Of a DNA stretch of 64,000 bases, positions 9,267 to 17,986 are shown in pieces (position 1 is the stretch's first letter; each line of letters opens with the position of its first letter). The notes beneath the pieces were generated by a model. It saw only the letters and a program-made list of their open reading frames with translations, did not search any database and was not told where the DNA came from. Source of the DNA: Pseudonocardia sp. HH130630-07. Lineage in GTDB: Bacteria > Actinomycetota > Actinomycetes > Mycobacteriales > Pseudonocardiaceae. A program made the position numbers and the translations under genes. The DNA lies in the NCBI RefSeq assembly GCF_001698125.1, contig NZ_CP013854.1, forward strand, positions 5,704,001 to 5,768,000, in the 5' to 3' direction.

Positions 9267-11008
9267 GTCCGGGTCTCCGCGAGTGGGCCCGGCTCCGGCG
9301 GGGCGAGCACCGGCAGCGGCCGGTCCCGGTCGGTGCCGAGATCCGGTACGCAGGCGATGAGCCCGCGGGTGTACCAGTGCCGGGCCTCGTGCAGCCGGCG
9401 CGCGTCCAGCTCCTCGACGACGACGCCCTCGCGCATCACCACGGCCCGGTCGCAGAACCCGCTCACGAGTGCGATGTCGTGCGAGATCAGCAGGATCGCG
9501 GCCCCCGTGGAGCGTCGGGCGTCGCGCAGGGCCCGCAGGACCCGGCGCTGCACGGTCACGTCCAGCGCGGTCGTCGGCTCGTCGGCGACGATCAGCCGGG
9601 GCGACCCCATCAGGCCCATCGCGATCATCGCCCGCTGGCGCATGCCGCCGGACAGCTCGTGCGGCAACTGCCGCAGGCGGCGCTCCGGATCGTCGATGCG
9701 CACCAGCCGGAGCTTCTCCACGGCCCGGCGCCGGGTCGCGGCGCGGGAGTCGCCGGCGTGCGTCTCGCTCGCCTCGCGCAGCTGCAGCCCGACCTGCAGG
9801 GCGGGGTTCAGCGAGCTCTGCGGGTCCTGGAAGATCATCGCCTGCTCGAGCCCGAGCGTCCGGCGCTCGGCCGGTCCGGGTGCGCGGGTCATGTCGATAC
9901 CGCGGAAGCGCAGGTGCCCGGCGGTGACGAGCGCGTCCGGGCCGAGCAGGCCGGCGACCGCCATCGCGGTCACCGACTTGCCGGAGCCCGACTCCCCCAC
10001 GATGCCGACCACCTCGCCGTCGCCGACCCGCAGGTCCACGCCGTGCACCCGTTCCACCGGCGCACCGTCGGCACCGCGGAACGCGACCCGCAGGCCGGCG
10101 ACGTCGACCACCGCGGGCTCCCCCGGTGCGGCGGGTGCCGGAGCCCCGTCCCGTGACCCACGGCCCGGCGCGACGACCCGCCCGCGGCCGCGCCGCTCGC
10201 TGAGCAGCTCACCGAGCAGGGCGAACACCACCCCGGTCACGACGATCGCGATGCCGGGCCCGACCGCCGCCATCGGCTCGGTGTAGATGCGCTGGGCCCC
10301 CTCCTCCAGCAACCGGCCCCAGTCGTACTCCGGTGCCTGGACGCCGAGTCCGAGGAAGGACAGTGCCGCGAACGACAGCAGGGTGACCGAGGCGTGGATC
10401 GCGGTGTTCACCACGAGCGGCGGCACGATGTTCGGCAGCACGTGCCGGGCGGCCGTGCGCAGCGGCGAGCTGCCCAGCATCCGGGCCGCGTGCACGTACT
10501 CCGCACTCGCCACCGAGGACGCCAGGGTGTTCACCAGGCGGGCGAACACCGGGACCCCGGCCAGCCCGACGGCGAACATCGCCCCGGTCGCGGTGGCGCC
10601 CCAGATCACCGAGAAGAACAGCGCGAGCAGCAGCCAGGGGAACGACAGCAGCAGGTCGATGAACCCGCCGACCACCCGCCGGGGCACCCGCGGCAGCAGC
10701 GCCGCGACCACGCCGAGCACCACCCCGCCCAGCACCGACATCGCCGTGGCACCGAGGGTGAGCAGCACCGAGAGCCGGGTGGCCACGAGCACCCGGGCCA
10801 GCAGGTCGCGGCCGAGCTCGTCGGTGCCGAAAGGGTGCTCCGGGCTCGCCGGTGACTGACGCTCGGCGATGTTGCGTTCGGTCGCGGCCGCACCGAGCAG
10901 CGGCTCCGCGAACACCGCGACTACGACCACGGCGAGCAGCCCCACCACGACGAACAGGCCCTGCGGGGTCATCAGCGTGCGGCTCAGCCGCGCGGACGTC
11001 GTCGGCAC
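9263..11008 (-). CDS. ABC transporter permease (DppC-like) fused to ATPase (DppD-like)
   Basis: Residues 1 to about 270 are a DppC-type permease with FGTDELGRDLLARV, six membrane helices and the EAA-like loop AARMLGSSPLRTAARHVLPN. A Gly/Arg/Ala linker (about 270-300) leads to a full ATPase: GESGSGKSVTAMA, Q-loop FQDPQSSLNP, SGGMRQRAMIA, VADEPTTALD, SHD. Total length is 581 residues. Such permease-ATPase fusions occur in actinobacterial peptide importers, and the reading frame is continuous. Start is GTG 11008, with a GGAGG-type site in the end of the DppB gene 4 bases upstream. It acts in the membrane with the DppB-like permease and DppF-like ATPase. Confidence 0.87.
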
Positions 11009-11012
11009 CGGT

Positions 11013-12023
11013 TCATCCCTCCGCGATCGACGAGCGTGGGTCCAGCGCGGCCAGGGCGAGGTCGATCAGCAGGTTCGCGGCGAGCACGAGCGCGGCGTAC
11101 ACGAGCACCAGGCCCTGGATCAGCGGGTAGTCGCGGGTGGCGATCGAGGACACGATCGTCGATCCGATCCCCGGGATCACGAACACCGTCTCGACCAGGA
11201 CCGTCCCGGCGACGAGGCTGGTCAGGACCACCCCGCCCGCGGTGAGGCTGGCGGTCACGATGTTCGGCAGTGCGTGGCGGGCGTGCAGCAGCCGGCCCGG
11301 CAGGCGCTTGCTGCGCGCCGTCGTGAGGTACGGCGCGGCCAGCACCCGCAGCATCTCGACGTGCACCAGGCGGGCCAGGTACGCGAGCGGGCCGACGGCC
11401 AGCGCGGCGACCGGCAGCACCAGCTCGGCGGGTCCGCCCCAGCCGGCCGGGGGCAGCGCGCCGAGGCCCACGCTGAAGACCGCGATCAGCAGCACCGCGA
11501 GCAGGAAGTTCGGGATCGCCACGAGGACGCCCAGGAATCCCGAGACCGCGAGGTCGAGCGTCCGGCGCCGCCCGGCGTACGCGGAGACGGCGGTCGCCAC
11601 CCCGATCGGGAAGGCCCCCACGGCGGCGATCGCGAACGACACCACCGCGAGCAGCAGCGTGGTCGGCAGGCGCTCGGCCAGGATCGCGGTGACCGGACGC
11701 TGCGAGGTGACCGAGACCCCCATGTCCCCGGTGACCAGGCCACCGAGGTAGCGCACGAACTGCTCTCCGACCGGCAGGTCGAGACCGAGCTGCACGCGCA
11801 GTGCCGTCACCGACTCCGGCGGCGCCGTCGGTCCCAGCGCCGCGCGTACCGGGTCACCGGGTACGAGCTGAACGAGGAAGAACACGGCTACCAGCACCAC
11901 GGCCAGCGAGATGCCGGCCCGGGCCAGCCGTTGCAGCAGGAACGCCGCGCGCGGGGACCCGCGGCCCACCCGTCCGGCCACCGCGGGCGGCGGGGTCACC
12001 GGTGCCGCCGGTGGGCCGGTCAC
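11013..12023 (-). CDS. Oligopeptide-type ABC transporter permease (DppB-like)
   Basis: The 336-residue permease has family features: FLVQLVPGDPVRAALGP near the start, LGLDLPVGEQFVRYLGGLVTGDMG, an EAA loop (RLPGRLLHARHALPN) and VFVIPGIGSTIVSSI before the last helix. The C-terminus NLLIDLALAALDPRS matches the family ending and is useful when judging the truncated copy at 32916. GTG 12023 is chosen because the lipoprotein gene stops at 12028, and the frame upstream of it is only arginine-rich shadow sequence. It works with the adjacent lipoprotein and the fused permease-ATPase. Confidence 0.87.
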   Translation of the reverse strand: MTGPPAAPVTPPPAVAGRVGRGSPRAAFLLQRLARAGISLAVVLVAVFFLVQLVPGDPVRAALGPTAPPESVTALRVQLGLDLPVGEQFVRYLGGLVTGDMGVSVTSQRPVTAILAERLPTTLLLAVVSFAIAAVGAFPIGVATAVSAYAGRRRTLDLAVSGFLGVLVAIPNFLLAVLLIAVFSVGLGALPPAGWGGPAELVLPVAALAVGPLAYLARLVHVEMLRVLAAPYLTTARSKRLPGRLLHARHALPNIVTASLTAGGVVLTSLVAGTVLVETVFVIPGIGSTIVSSIATRDYPLIQGLVLVYAALVLAANLLIDLALAALDPRSSIAEG

Positions 12024-12027
12024 GGCG

Positions 12028-13620
12028 TCAGCCCCGCATCCGGATCGAGGTCGGGGTGATCGAGCCGGGCATCTCGAACGTGGCGCCGCGCATGTAGGTC
12101 GGCGACCGGGTCTCGGCCAGCGGGAACACGTCCACCCGGTCGACGAGCTCGGCCTCGGCCTGCTGCCACAGCCCACAGGCCTGCTCGGCCGACGGTGCCG
12201 TGGCCGCCTGCCGCGCGAGCGCCTCGTACTCCGGGTTGTCGACGGCCATGAAGTTGTAGCCGCCGTTCTCCGAGGTCTCACCGAGGAAGAACAGGCTCAG
12301 CACGACCGGGCTGCCGGGAGTCAGCTGGATGAACCCGGTGTCCCAGTCGTAGCTCTGGTAGAGGTCGGTCGACCAGCCGGCGGGGTCCTCGGCCACCAGT
12401 TCGGTGGTGACGCCGACGGCGTTCCACTCCTGCTGCAGTTCTTCGGCGGCGGCCCCGTGCGACGGGGTGCCACCGTCGTAGAGGAACCGGATCGTCAGTG
12501 GCTCGCCGTCCCTGGCCCGGCGCCCGTCCGGGCCGGGGATCCAGCCCGCCTCGTCGAGCAGCGCACCGGCCGCGGCGAGGTCGGTCGCCGGGAGCTGCCA
12601 GCGTGGGCCGCCCGCGACGCAGGACAGCGGGGTCTTGTTGACCAGCGAGACCGGTTCGACGTACTCGCCGTCGGTCACGAGCTCCCCGACCGCGGCGCGG
12701 TCGAGGGCCAGCGTCAGCGCCCGGCGCACCCGCTCGTCGGAGGTCGGCCGGCCCGGGCGCTCGTTGAACAGCATCTCGCCGATCGGGTTCAGCACGCCGA
12801 CCGAGTCCAGCCCGGCGGCCTCGATCCGCCTGCGGTCGGTCCCGGCGATGGACGCGGCGTTGAGCTCGCCGGAGAGCAGCAGGTTCGTCGCCGTCCCCTC
12901 GTCGGTCACGACCCGGCCGACGATCTCATCCGGCAGCCCGGCGGTCTCGCTGGTGACGTCGCCGGGGCCCCAGGTGTAGCCGTCCCGCCTGGTGTAGGTG
13001 TACGAGGCACCCGGGGTGGCGGAGCTCAGCGCGTAGAGCGCGGTGCCGTTCGTGCGGTCGGTCAGCGAGCCGGGGTCGTCCAGCCCGGCCTGGCAGACCA
13101 TCTCGACCGCGCCGGTGCCCGCGAGCAGGAACGGGTTGGTCGTGGCGCTGGTGACGGTGAGCGTGTCCCCCTGCGCCGTGGCGGTCGTCCCCGCCGCGAC
13201 CGACGACCCGTGCCCGAACGTCCCGTTCGCGGGGTCGGCCTGGTACGCGATGTTCGCCGCGGCCGTCCGTGCGGTGAACGGGCTCCCGTCGGCGCAGGTG
13301 ATACCCGGTTTGAGGGTGTAGGTGACCGACGTCGGGCTCTGCTCCCAGCTCGCGGCGAGCCACGGCACGATCTCGCCCTCCGGGGTGATGTAGGCGAGCG
13401 ACTCGTAGCCGTAGCGCACCAGGCCGCGCTGGACGAGCGAGACCCCGGTGAACGGCGAGAGGCTGCCCGGGTCGTCGTTGAGCGCGACGGTGAACGTCCC
13501 GCCGGACACGATCTGCCCCGGATCCCCGCCGGGGTCGCCGGACGAGCCGCACGCGGCCAGGACCAGCGCCGCGACCGAGACGACCGCCGCGGCCGCCGTC
13601 CTCCGGAGCTGTCGGGTCAT
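12028..13620 (-). CDS. ABC transporter substrate-binding lipoprotein (SBP family 5)
   Basis: The 530-residue extracytoplasmic solute-binding protein begins MTRQLRRT, then a hydrophobic run and lipobox LAAC with the lipidated Cys at 24. The body has family 5 marks: an early PGSLSPFTG, GEIVPWLAASWE, the ITCADGSPFTA segment and RVRRALTLALDRAAV. Proteins of this family bind di- and oligopeptides, opines or nickel. ATG 13620 overlaps the HyuA stop (TGATG). Its place between a HyuA-like gene and the permeases suggests the ligand is a cyclic amide or peptide-like compound processed by HyuA and DUF917. Confidence 0.87.
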   Translation of the reverse strand: MTRQLRRTAAAAVVSVAALVLAACGSSGDPGGDPGQIVSGGTFTVALNDDPGSLSPFTGVSLVQRGLVRYGYESLAYITPEGEIVPWLAASWEQSPTSVTYTLKPGITCADGSPFTARTAAANIAYQADPANGTFGHGSSVAAGTTATAQGDTLTVTSATTNPFLLAGTGAVEMVCQAGLDDPGSLTDRTNGTALYALSSATPGASYTYTRRDGYTWGPGDVTSETAGLPDEIVGRVVTDEGTATNLLLSGELNAASIAGTDRRRIEAAGLDSVGVLNPIGEMLFNERPGRPTSDERVRRALTLALDRAAVGELVTDGEYVEPVSLVNKTPLSCVAGGPRWQLPATDLAAAGALLDEAGWIPGPDGRRARDGEPLTIRFLYDGGTPSHGAAAEELQQEWNAVGVTTELVAEDPAGWSTDLYQSYDWDTGFIQLTPGSPVVLSLFFLGETSENGGYNFMAVDNPEYEALARQAATAPSAEQACGLWQQAEAELVDRVDVFPLAETRSPTYMRGATFEMPGSITPTSIRMRG

Positions 13621-15200
13621 CAGGTGTCCCTCCGTTCGGTCCGGGCGAGCGGGCCGGCTGCCTTGACCGACACCCGCAGCGTCGGGCGTGCGCTGTAGGA
13701 CACCGGCGTCTCCAGGACGTCGACGACCTCGACCAGGCGAGGATCGGCCCCGGCGTGCACCGCGCGGTCCACCGCCTGTCTGCTGACGGCGTCGATGGCG
13801 GCGGCGCGGTCGGCGACCTCGCACATCCGGTCGGCACGACCACCGGCCAGCGCGATCGCCGCTCCGACCGCGTTCGCGACGTCACCGCGGTCGGGACGCA
13901 CCACCGCACCGGCCCCGGGCACCCGGTCCGGCACCAGGAACCCGCCACCGCCGACGACCACCAGCGGCAGCCCGACCCGGCCGAGCGACATCCGTTCGAC
14001 GGCCGATCCGATCCGGTCGTGCGCCTCCTCCAGCGCCGCGCGCAGGGCCGCACCGTCGGCGCCGTCGAGCGGGGGCAGCGTGCGGCCGGTGACCGGACCG
14101 GGGCCGGCCAGGGCGGCGGCGTCGGTCAGGGTCGCGGTCGGGCCGCCGAACAGCAGCGCCTCGGTGGTGATGCGGTGGCCGACCGAGTCGGTGAGCAGCG
14201 CCCCGCGCCCGGTGTCGACGACGGTGCCGCCGCCGACCCCGAGGCTCAGCACGTCCGGCATCCGGAAGTTCGTCCGCACCCCACCGATCTCGCGGGGCAG
14301 CGTCGACTCCCGCGGGAAACCGCCGTTCAGCACGCCGAGGTCACTGGTGGTCCCCCCGACGTCGACGACGATCGCGTCGTCGGCCCCGGACAGCCGGGCG
14401 GCGCCGCGGATCGAGTTGGCCGGCCCGGACCCGATCGTGAGCACCGGGTAGCGGGCCGCGTGGTCCAGGGTCATCAGCGTGCCGTCGTTCTGGGCGAAGA
14501 ACGGCGCGGCGTCCAGCCCCTCCTCGGCGACGACCGTGACCAGCGCGCCGGTCACGTCCCGGGCGACCCGGTGCAGGGCGGCGTTGAGCACGGTCGCGTT
14601 CTCCCGCTCCAGCAGCCCGAGCGGCCCGATCTCGTGGCTGAGCGAGACCGGTACGTCCACCCCGGCCCGCTCGTGCACCAGCGCGGCGACCTCCAGCTCC
14701 TGGTCCGGGAACGACGGACCGAAGATTCCGCACACCGCCACGGCGTCGAACCGGCCGGCGAGCCCGTCCAGGAAGCGCCGGATGCCGTCGGGGTCGAGCG
14801 GGGAGATGGGGTACCCGTCGACCAGGTGCCCGCCACCGGCGAGCAGCGACCCGGCCAGGACGGTCGCGCGCAGCTCGTCCGGCCAGCCCACGAGCGGCGG
14901 GTAGTGGCCGGAGGCGGGGGCGCCGAGCCGCACCACCGCGATCCGGCCGAGGTCGCGGCGGCGCACGATCGCGTTCGTCGCGTGGGTGGTCCCGAGCATC
15001 ACCCGGGAGACCTCGGCGCGGCGTCCGCCGAGATCGCCCAGCACGGACCGGAGCGCGGCCCGGACCCCGCCGGTGACGTCCGCCGTCGTGGGCTGCTTGG
15101 TCCAGGCCAGCACGGTGTCGTCGCCGTCCAGCACGACCGCGTCGGTGTTCGTCCCCCCGACGTCGATCCCCACCGACAGCTCGCGCGCCCGCCCGGTCAC
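13620..15200 (-). CDS. Hydantoinase/oxoprolinase family protein, HyuA-like (short form)
   Basis: The 526-residue protein has actin-fold nucleotide motifs: GIDVGGTNTDAVVLDG at the N-terminus, TIGSGPANSIRGAA and VVDVGGTTSDLGVLNGG in the middle, and VGGGTVVDTG. Full HyuA/OplA N-terminal subunits are near 680 residues, so this is the short type often paired with DUF917. The family hydrolyses cyclic amides such as hydantoins or 5-oxoproline with ATP. GTG 15200 overlaps the DUF917 stop (GTGA). No HyuB partner lies in this operon, so the activity may differ from classical ATP-dependent hydantoinases. Confidence 0.86.
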   Translation of the reverse strand: MTGRARELSVGIDVGGTNTDAVVLDGDDTVLAWTKQPTTADVTGGVRAALRSVLGDLGGRRAEVSRVMLGTTHATNAIVRRRDLGRIAVVRLGAPASGHYPPLVGWPDELRATVLAGSLLAGGGHLVDGYPISPLDPDGIRRFLDGLAGRFDAVAVCGIFGPSFPDQELEVAALVHERAGVDVPVSLSHEIGPLGLLERENATVLNAALHRVARDVTGALVTVVAEEGLDAAPFFAQNDGTLMTLDHAARYPVLTIGSGPANSIRGAARLSGADDAIVVDVGGTTSDLGVLNGGFPRESTLPREIGGVRTNFRMPDVLSLGVGGGTVVDTGRGALLTDSVGHRITTEALLFGGPTATLTDAAALAGPGPVTGRTLPPLDGADGAALRAALEEAHDRIGSAVERMSLGRVGLPLVVVGGGGFLVPDRVPGAGAVVRPDRGDVANAVGAAIALAGGRADRMCEVADRAAAIDAVSRQAVDRAVHAGADPRLVEVVDVLETPVSYSARPTLRVSVKAAGPLARTERRDT

Positions 15201-16303
15201 CGCAGCGCCCCGGCGGCCCGGGCCCCGTCGAACGGGACGTAGTCGAGGTCGTAGCCGAAGGCGCGCGGGCCGGTCAGCTCGATCCCGCGAGCTGTGCGCC
15301 ACAACGGGTCGCAGGCCCAGGCGAGCACGCTGACCCGCTGCCCGAAGCGCAGCAGCTCGGTGGAGATGGCGTGGCCGGTCTCGGAGTCGACCACGGTGAC
15401 GAGGTCGGGGACACTGACCGTGACCGCGCCGTCCTCGATCACCACCAGGTTCTCGTTCTGGATCTCGATGCGGAGCAGCCGCCCGCGGTCGGGGCCGACG
15501 CCCTCGACGGTGACCGACCCACGGGTGAAGCCGCCCTCGGTGATGCGCTCGATGTCGATCACCTTGCCGGAGGCGAGGACGGCGGCGCCGAGTTCCGCGG
15601 CGACGTCGGCGACCGGGTCGGCGGAGCCGAGCAGGCGCCGCCCGACGGCGATCGCCCGCCCGACGGTGCCCTCGATGACCGCGCCCTTCGCCGTCTCGGC
15701 GGTGAGCGGATAGTGCGCGCCGAGCGCGATGCCGCCCGCGGCGACGGTGAAGGCGCGGGCGTGGCGCTCCAGCCACGCCATGTCGACGGTCCGGAACACC
15801 GCGACGTTGCCGACGACGTCGGCGTTCACCGCGAACCCGCTCGGCAGCCCGGCGACGTTCATCGAGATCATCGTGCCCTTGGGGAAGGCCCGTCCCATGC
15901 CGTCGGCGTCGAGCACCGCGAGGCCCGAGGACGCGGCCCAGCCGACCGGCGCGACGCCGTTGCTGCCGCCGATCTCGGCCGCCATGATCGCGGTCACCGG
16001 ACGGTCGAGCAGCCGCTGCACCTCCGCCAGCAGGGTGGGTGCCTGCGCGCTCGCCCCGAGCATCTCGATGCCGACCGACGGGGCGCCGATCGCGGACATC
16101 GTGATGACCAGGTCGTCCGGGCCGAGCTCGTCGACGTCCAGCAGCCGGACCGGTCCGTGCTCGGCCACCGCGGACTCCACGGCGAGCTGCACGGTGTGCA
16201 CCGCGCCCCCGCCGCCGGTCCCGAAGACGGCGGCCCCGGCCGCGAGCGGCGCGACGTCCGCGCGGGTGATGCGCCGCGGGTCCGCGGCCGCCGTGGTGCC
16301 CAT
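15197..16303 (-). CDS. DUF917 family protein
   Basis: The 368-residue protein matches DUF917, with the N-terminal GAAVFGTGGGGAVHT, then AAEIGGSNGVAPVGWA, DADGMGRAFPKGTM and a late SVPDLVTVVDSETG. The family is commonly encoded beside HyuA-like proteins and its biochemical role is not settled. It is the first gene of the minus-strand operon that includes HyuA and an ABC importer, divergent from the PucR gene. A possible leaderless promoter is visible: -10 TAGCCT at 16315-16310, 17 bases from TTGTCG at 16338-16333. This would put transcription start at or next to the ATG, fitting the lack of a ribosome site. Confidence 0.83.
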   Translation of the reverse strand: MGTTAAADPRRITRADVAPLAAGAAVFGTGGGGAVHTVQLAVESAVAEHGPVRLLDVDELGPDDLVITMSAIGAPSVGIEMLGASAQAPTLLAEVQRLLDRPVTAIMAAEIGGSNGVAPVGWAASSGLAVLDADGMGRAFPKGTMISMNVAGLPSGFAVNADVVGNVAVFRTVDMAWLERHARAFTVAAGGIALGAHYPLTAETAKGAVIEGTVGRAIAVGRRLLGSADPVADVAAELGAAVLASGKVIDIERITEGGFTRGSVTVEGVGPDRGRLLRIEIQNENLVVIEDGAVTVSVPDLVTVVDSETGHAISTELLRFGQRVSVLAWACDPLWRTARGIELTGPRAFGYDLDYVPFDGARAAGALR

Positions 16304-16309
16304 GCAGCG

Positions 16310-16338
16310 AGGCTAGGAAGTGACCCGGACCACGACAA
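16310..16338 (-). promoter_or_regulatory. Candidate leaderless promoter of the DUF917 operon
   Basis: Read on the minus strand, TTGTCG (16338-16333) and TAGCCT (16315-16310) are separated by 17 bases, and the ATG follows the -10 box after 6 bases. This matches leaderless actinobacterial transcripts. It overlaps the direct repeat proposed as a PucR site. Confidence 0.4.
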
Positions 16339-16380
16339 TGTGCCCATGGACCGAGGGTTCCGGGCAAACTGTGCCGATGG
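16335..16380. promoter_or_regulatory. Direct repeat in the PucR/DUF917 divergent promoter
   Basis: ACAATGTGCCCATGG (16335-16349) and AAACTGTGCCGATGG (16366-16380) match at 12 of 15 positions and are 31 bases apart, about three helical turns. The first overlaps the likely DUF917 promoter and the second covers the PucR start codon. It is a plausible PucR binding arrangement; binding is inferred only. Confidence 0.35.
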
Positions 16381-17888
16381 CACAGGAGCCCGTGACGCTG
16401 GAGGTGGTCCTCGGGCGGGCCGAGCGCTACGGGATCCGGATGCTGACCGGGGAGCCGGCGGGCGTCGTCGTCGAGGGCGTCGAGATGCGGGCGGTCGACG
16501 ATCTCGCCACCGCGACGCGCGGGCACCTCGTGGTCACCTACCCGTCCGCCGGCGGGCCGCCGCTGCGCGCCTACCAGGTCGACATCGCCCTGCGCCGGTG
16601 CATCGCCGCCGAGGTGGCCGGGGTCGTGTTCGTCCCCCCGGTCGCGCCGGCCGAGACCGCCCGCACCCTGGCCGGGCGCGCGGGCCTGCCCGTCCTCGGT
16701 GCGGACGGGCCGGCGTCGGAACTCGCGGTCCTGGTCGACCGGTTCGTCCGGCGCGGGGCCGCCGAGGCGCTCTCCCGGGCGGAGCACGCGATCGAGCGGG
16801 TCCGCGCGGCGGCCGAGGCCGGACCGCCGGACGTGCGGACGGCGGTGCTGGGTGCGGCATCCTCGGCCCTGGGCGTCCGGCTGGAGGTGCTCGACGACCC
16901 GGCCGTGCGGTGGACCGACACCGACGCGGTCTGCATCGGCGAGGTGCCCGTCGGCCGGCTGGTCGCCGCACACGGCGACCCGGCCGCGGACGTCGCGCTG
17001 CCGGTGGTGGCCGCGGTGCTGTCCCGGGCGTCGGCCCGGGAGTCCCAGGACCGGTTCGGCCCGGTCCGGTCCCGCGCCGACCTGGTCATCGAGCTGCTGG
17101 TCGCCGAGTCGTCCCGGATCGACGCGCTCGGCGTGGACGCCGCCCGCGCCGGGCTGCCGGTGGGGCTGTCGCACTCCGTGGCGTGGGTGAGCCCCCGGCA
17201 CCGCGACGACGGCGGGCGGAGCCCGTCCGCGGCCCAGCTCGCGGCGCTGGAGCTGCGCGCCCTGCAGCTCGTCGACGACCGCTCCGGCCCGCACGCGGCC
17301 GAGTCCTGGCACGTCGTCGGCTTCCACGACGACCTGTTGATGATCGTCTCCGAGGAGCCCGGCGCCCCGGACCACCAGCGCAGGCTCCGCGAGGTGGTGG
17401 ACGGGTTCGTCGCGCTGGCGAGCGCCGCCACCGGCCCGGGCTGGACCTTCACCGTCGGGCTGGGCACCCCGCAGACCGGAGCGCCCGGGCTGCGCCAGTC
17501 GGCGGCGGAGGCCCGGATCGCCGCCGAGTCCGCCGTCGCCGCCGGCCGGCTGGGGACCGTCGTGGTCACCGACGTGACCGGTCTGCGCCGGGTGCTGCTC
17601 GACTTCTCCGCGTCGCCGCTGAGCCGGTCGTTGCTCGACGACCTGCTGGCGCCGCTGGACGGGCTCGGCGCCGAGCGGTCCGGGGTCGCGGTGCGCACGT
17701 TGCTGGCCTACCTGAGCACCCGTAACTCCCTGGCCAGGGCCGCGGCCGTGCTCACCCTGCACCCGAACGCGGTCAACTACCGGATCCGGCGGATCGAGCA
17801 GACCCTGAACCTCGATCTCGACGACCCGGACACCCGGTTCGCCGTGGAGCTGGCGTGCCGGCTGCGTCTGGTCGTCCGGCCGGGCTGA
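16377..17888 (+). CDS. PucR family transcriptional regulator
   Basis: The 503-residue regulator has three parts. The N-terminal PucR ligand domain (about 5-125) contains EVVLGRAERYG. A central GGDEF-related region follows (about 270-400). The C-terminal HTH_30 helix-turn-helix reads LLAYLSTRNSLARAAAVL then LHPNAVNYRIRRIE (about 440-490). PucR proteins activate purine, allantoin and related catabolic genes. It is divergent from the DUF917/HyuA/ABC operon and is its likely activator. ATG 16377 was chosen because the conserved region begins right after it; in-frame GTG 16320 and ATG 16338 are possible alternatives. Confidence 0.85.
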   Translation: MAQEPVTLEVVLGRAERYGIRMLTGEPAGVVVEGVEMRAVDDLATATRGHLVVTYPSAGGPPLRAYQVDIALRRCIAAEVAGVVFVPPVAPAETARTLAGRAGLPVLGADGPASELAVLVDRFVRRGAAEALSRAEHAIERVRAAAEAGPPDVRTAVLGAASSALGVRLEVLDDPAVRWTDTDAVCIGEVPVGRLVAAHGDPAADVALPVVAAVLSRASARESQDRFGPVRSRADLVIELLVAESSRIDALGVDAARAGLPVGLSHSVAWVSPRHRDDGGRSPSAAQLAALELRALQLVDDRSGPHAAESWHVVGFHDDLLMIVSEEPGAPDHQRRLREVVDGFVALASAATGPGWTFTVGLGTPQTGAPGLRQSAAEARIAAESAVAAGRLGTVVVTDVTGLRRVLLDFSASPLSRSLLDDLLAPLDGLGAERSGVAVRTLLAYLSTRNSLARAAAVLTLHPNAVNYRIRRIEQTLNLDLDDPDTRFAVELACRLRLVVRPG

Positions 17889-17974
17889 GCAGGGCCGCTC
17901 CCCCGGCGCACGGCTCCGCGACGGTGGCCGGAGTGACGTGCGCCGGTGACCGGGCGGGGCCCGCACGGACCGCC

Positions 17975-17980
17975 TAGCGT
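17975..17980 (+). promoter_or_regulatory. Possible -10 box of the M13 peptidase gene
   Basis: TAGCGT lies 6 bases before ATG 17987 and no ribosome site is visible between, so translation may start on a leaderless transcript. No convincing -35 hexamer was found. Confidence 0.3.
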
Positions 17981-17986
17981 TGCCTG

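Noticed and set aside
15201..17966. N-terminal extension of the short HyuA frame
   Set aside because: The open frame runs back through DUF917 and PucR, but protein homology begins at GTG 15200, which overlaps the DUF917 stop.
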